From CBDCPI01 sp965220245 (GTDB taxonomy: Bacteria > Chloroflexota > Dehalococcoidia > Lucifugimonadales > UBA3495): DNA of 64,000 bases. Under the pieces are notes generated by a model. The model searched no databases. It was not told where the DNA came from and was given only the letters and a program-made list of their open reading frames with translations. The stretch is taken from assembly GCA_965220245.1 (NCBI GenBank), contig CBDCPI010000002.1:62001-126000 (forward strand), in the 5' to 3' direction. Below, one piece after another: positions 62,039-64,000 of this stretch (position 1 is the first letter of the stretch; each line of letters begins with the position of its first letter). The translations under genes and the position numbers were made by a program.

Positions 62039-64000
62039 ATGACTATCAGCCTCACGATCAACGGCCAGCCAGTGGAGGTCTCCGACGGCGCGTCGGTACT
62101 CGGCGCCATAAACGCTTCGGGGACCTATATTTCCCAGCTATGCAAGGACCCGGACATGAAGGCTATCGGCGCCTGCCGCACCTGTCTGGTTCAGGTGGAA
62201 GGGACCCGCGGCTTTCCGGCGTCTTGCTCCCTGCCGGCCCAACCCGGCATGGCGGTGAGCACCGAAAGCGACGAGGTGCGGCGTTTAAGGGCGGGCGTCA
62301 TCGAGTTGACATGGCCATGCTGCCAGCCTCCCAGACACCGCGTTCCTCCTCTGAGCAAGAGACCGGCAACCCGTCTCCAGAGAACGAATCAAAGAACGCC
62401 CTGCCCGGGCTAGCCATGCCCCTTCGCCAGGGAAGAGACCGGAGGCAGCGTTATCGAATCTCGATCAGTTGACTACCGCCGCCCGGCGCCACGGCATCCG
62501 GTCGTCCCGCTGGGAGGCACGCCGCCGGGAGGCTGCCGACGAAAGCAACCCGGTATTCAACATCGCCATGGAGTCCTGCATCCTGTGTGGGAGGTGCGCC
62601 CAAGCCTGCCAGGACGGGCACCAGTTCATCGGGGCCATCGACTTTTTAGGCGCGGGCCGTTCCAGCCGCATTGGCGCCTTCATGGACAAACCCTTGGTCG
62701 AGTCCGTTTGTACCACTTGCGGACAGTGCCTTTCCGTATGTCCCACCGGGGCCATCCAGGTCAAGGAGCAGGGCAACCGCATTCTAAATTACACATTCGT
62801 CACTCCCGCGAAAGCAGGAATCCAGAGACCGCAATGTAGCGCAATTGGGAACCGCACCGGCGATTTCAGGCAATAGATTCCCGCTTTCGCGGGAATGACG
62901 GGAGCGATCTAATTAGAATGCGGTTGCCCTGGGTCAAGGAGCCGCCTTTGGTGGAAGATGACCAACCGCCCCTGCGCTCCGTCACATCCACCTGCCCCTA
63001 CTGCGGGGTTGGCTGCGGCATCAAAATGATGGTCAACGGTCAAGACGAAATCGTGGAGGTCCAAGACGGCCCGGACAACTTGTCCAGCGTGGGAATGCTG
63101 TGCGTCAAAGGCCGCTTCGGGACCTCTTTCGTCAATCACCCGGACCGCCTTACCACCCCCTTGATTAAAGAGGACGGCGAGTTTCGCCCCGCTACCTGCG
63201 GCGACGGTCTGGTAATAACCGAGATGGTGGAGTCTATCAACCGGCCCGACGGGGTCAAGGCCATGTACATCACTGGGGAAAACCCGTTGCTCAGCGAGCC
63301 GGACCTGCACCGCGCCGAGGAGAGCTTTCGCAAGTTGGAGTTCTTGGTGGTGCAAGACATTTTCCTGCACGAAACCGCCCAAATCGCCGATGTGGTGCTG
63401 CCTGCAACCAGCTTTGCCGAAAAGGACGGGACCTTCACCAACAGCGAACGCCGGGTACAGCGGGTTCGCCGGGCGGTCGCTCCCCGGGGTGAGAGCCGGC
63501 CTGATTGGGAGATAATCTGCGACTTGGGGCGCCGGTTGAGCCGAAGGCTGGGCTTGGATACCAAGGACCAGTTCACTTACAACCACCCCGGCGAGATCTT
63601 CCAGGAGATGGCCCGGCTCACCCCCATCGTCAGGGGTATTAGCTACCAGCGCTTGGACCATGAAGGGGGCATCCAGTGGCCCTGCCCGTCTCCCAACCAT
63701 CCCGGCACGCCCATGCTGCACGCCGACATTTTCCCCCGAGGACCCCGGGCCCGGTTTGTGCCCTTTGAGCAGGGTCCGGTAGCGGCGGAAACGTCCAGCC
63801 GCCATTTTCCTTTGATCCTCAACTCCGGCCGGGTGGCCGAGCATTGGCATGGCGGCACCATTACCCGGAGAGTAGCCGAGTTGATGGCCCGAATGCCCGA
63901 GCTTCAGGTTTCCATGAATCCCGCCGATGGAAAGAAATATGGCATCGACGACGGCCGCTGGGTGCGGGTTATATCCCGGCGCGGCGAGTTGACCGGTAAG
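62039..64000 (+). pseudogene. fdhA: Formate dehydrogenase alpha-subunit-like molybdopterin oxidoreductase, multiply disrupted, running off the window
   Basis: N-terminal [2Fe-2S] domain (MTISLTINGQPVEVSDGASV, CRTCLVQVEGTRGFPASC) ends in a -1 frameshift near 62313 and another near 62430. The 4Fe-4S ferredoxin domain (ESCILCGRCAQACQDGHQF, CTTCGQCLSVCPTGAIQVKE) is cut by a type A element. The Mo-domain resumes at 62932 (STCPYCGVGCGIKMM, SVGMLCVKGRFG), then jumps at ~63201 from GEFRPAT directly to GLVITEMVESI and on to YITGENPLLSEPDLH, FAEKDGTFTNSERRVQR. About 300 codons, including the segment that carries the catalytic Cys/Sec, are missing. It cannot give active enzyme. Confidence 0.85.
62769..62931. 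mobile_element. Type A element inserted in fdhA with perfect 10-bp target duplication
   Basis: 163 bp, ends CAGGGCAACCGCATTCTAA and TTAGAATGCGGTTGCCCTG. Both sides carry GGTCAAGGAG (62759-62768 and 62932-62941). Interior hairpin words cgtcactcccgcgaaagca and gctttcgcgggaatgacg. It inserted at the codons for QVKE after the second ferredoxin cluster motif. Confidence 0.92.

Noticed and set aside
62140..62472. Separate gene in the +1 frame between fdhA parts
   Set aside because: It contains the continuation of the fdhA N-terminal domain (MAMLPAS...) and ends without a recognisable domain; better explained as fdhA frameshift.
1..64000. CRISPR arrays
   Set aside because: Dispersed repeats are numerous, but none occurs as a regularly spaced array with unique spacers, and no cas gene was recognised.

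Overview
The window is 64 kb of GC-rich bacterial chromosome with no rRNA or tRNA that I can recognise. Several lipoproteins have a lipobox followed by a long Thr/Pro/Ala/Ser-rich linker. There is an anaerobic-style Mo/W-enzyme locus (aldehyde:ferredoxin oxidoreductase, NuoE/NuoF-type formate dehydrogenase), a cobamide lower-ligand pathway, and dense short inverted-repeat elements. This suggests a Chloroflexota of the Dehalococcoidia/SAR202 kind. That placement is an inference from gene style, not from a marker gene.

Layout. 0.1-2.3 kb: RidA-like, OsmC-like and BtuF-like genes; the last two each have one in-frame TGA at a conserved cysteine, followed by a hairpin with the geometry of a bacterial SECIS (candidate selenoproteins). 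2.3-8.3 kb: LON-domain protein, HpaI-type aldolase, a membrane-anchored HTH-TPR regulator and a VWA lipoprotein. 8.5-10.2 kb: a small broken coiled-coil gene and an IS903-type insertion sequence killed by a 17-bp tandem duplication. 10.2-18.8 kb: SIMPL lipoprotein, HNH nuclease, gamma-glutamyltransferase, an overlapping ATPase/nuclease pair (possible defence module), a TPP enzyme and an IscA-like protein. 19.1-24.7 kb: an HK97-type capsid cassette (prohead protease, major capsid protein, small virion-like paralogues, head-tail connector) with no terminase, portal, tail or integrase. 25-36 kb: a transposon-split peptide-binding lipoprotein, crotonase, tlyA, pncC-like, penicillin acylase, metallo-hydrolase and S9 peptidase. 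37.7-45.7 kb: cobamide operon cobB-cobO-cobT-cobS-cbiB, then an IS4-type element, then a cobD-like gene. 46-58.4 kb: FMN protein, M16 peptidase, htrA-like, rph, comEC, comEA, ilvE, plsY and a PAP2-like protein. 58.5-64 kb: mobA, moaD-like, aor, nuoE/F and fdhA, every one of them damaged.

Two themes run through the window. First, at least four families of small non-autonomous inverted-repeat elements fill most intergenic gaps: type A (ends CAGGG/CCCTG, 9-10 bp target duplications), type B (GTAACTGTTCAGA), type C (CTGATACGTG, apparent TA target) and type D (CTAAAC...CCAAGGTG). They nest in one another and break at least two genes. Second, the terminal Mo/W-enzyme locus carries -1 frameshifts, a nonsense codon, large internal deletions and an element insertion, whereas most other genes in the window are intact. 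It looks like a pathway being lost.
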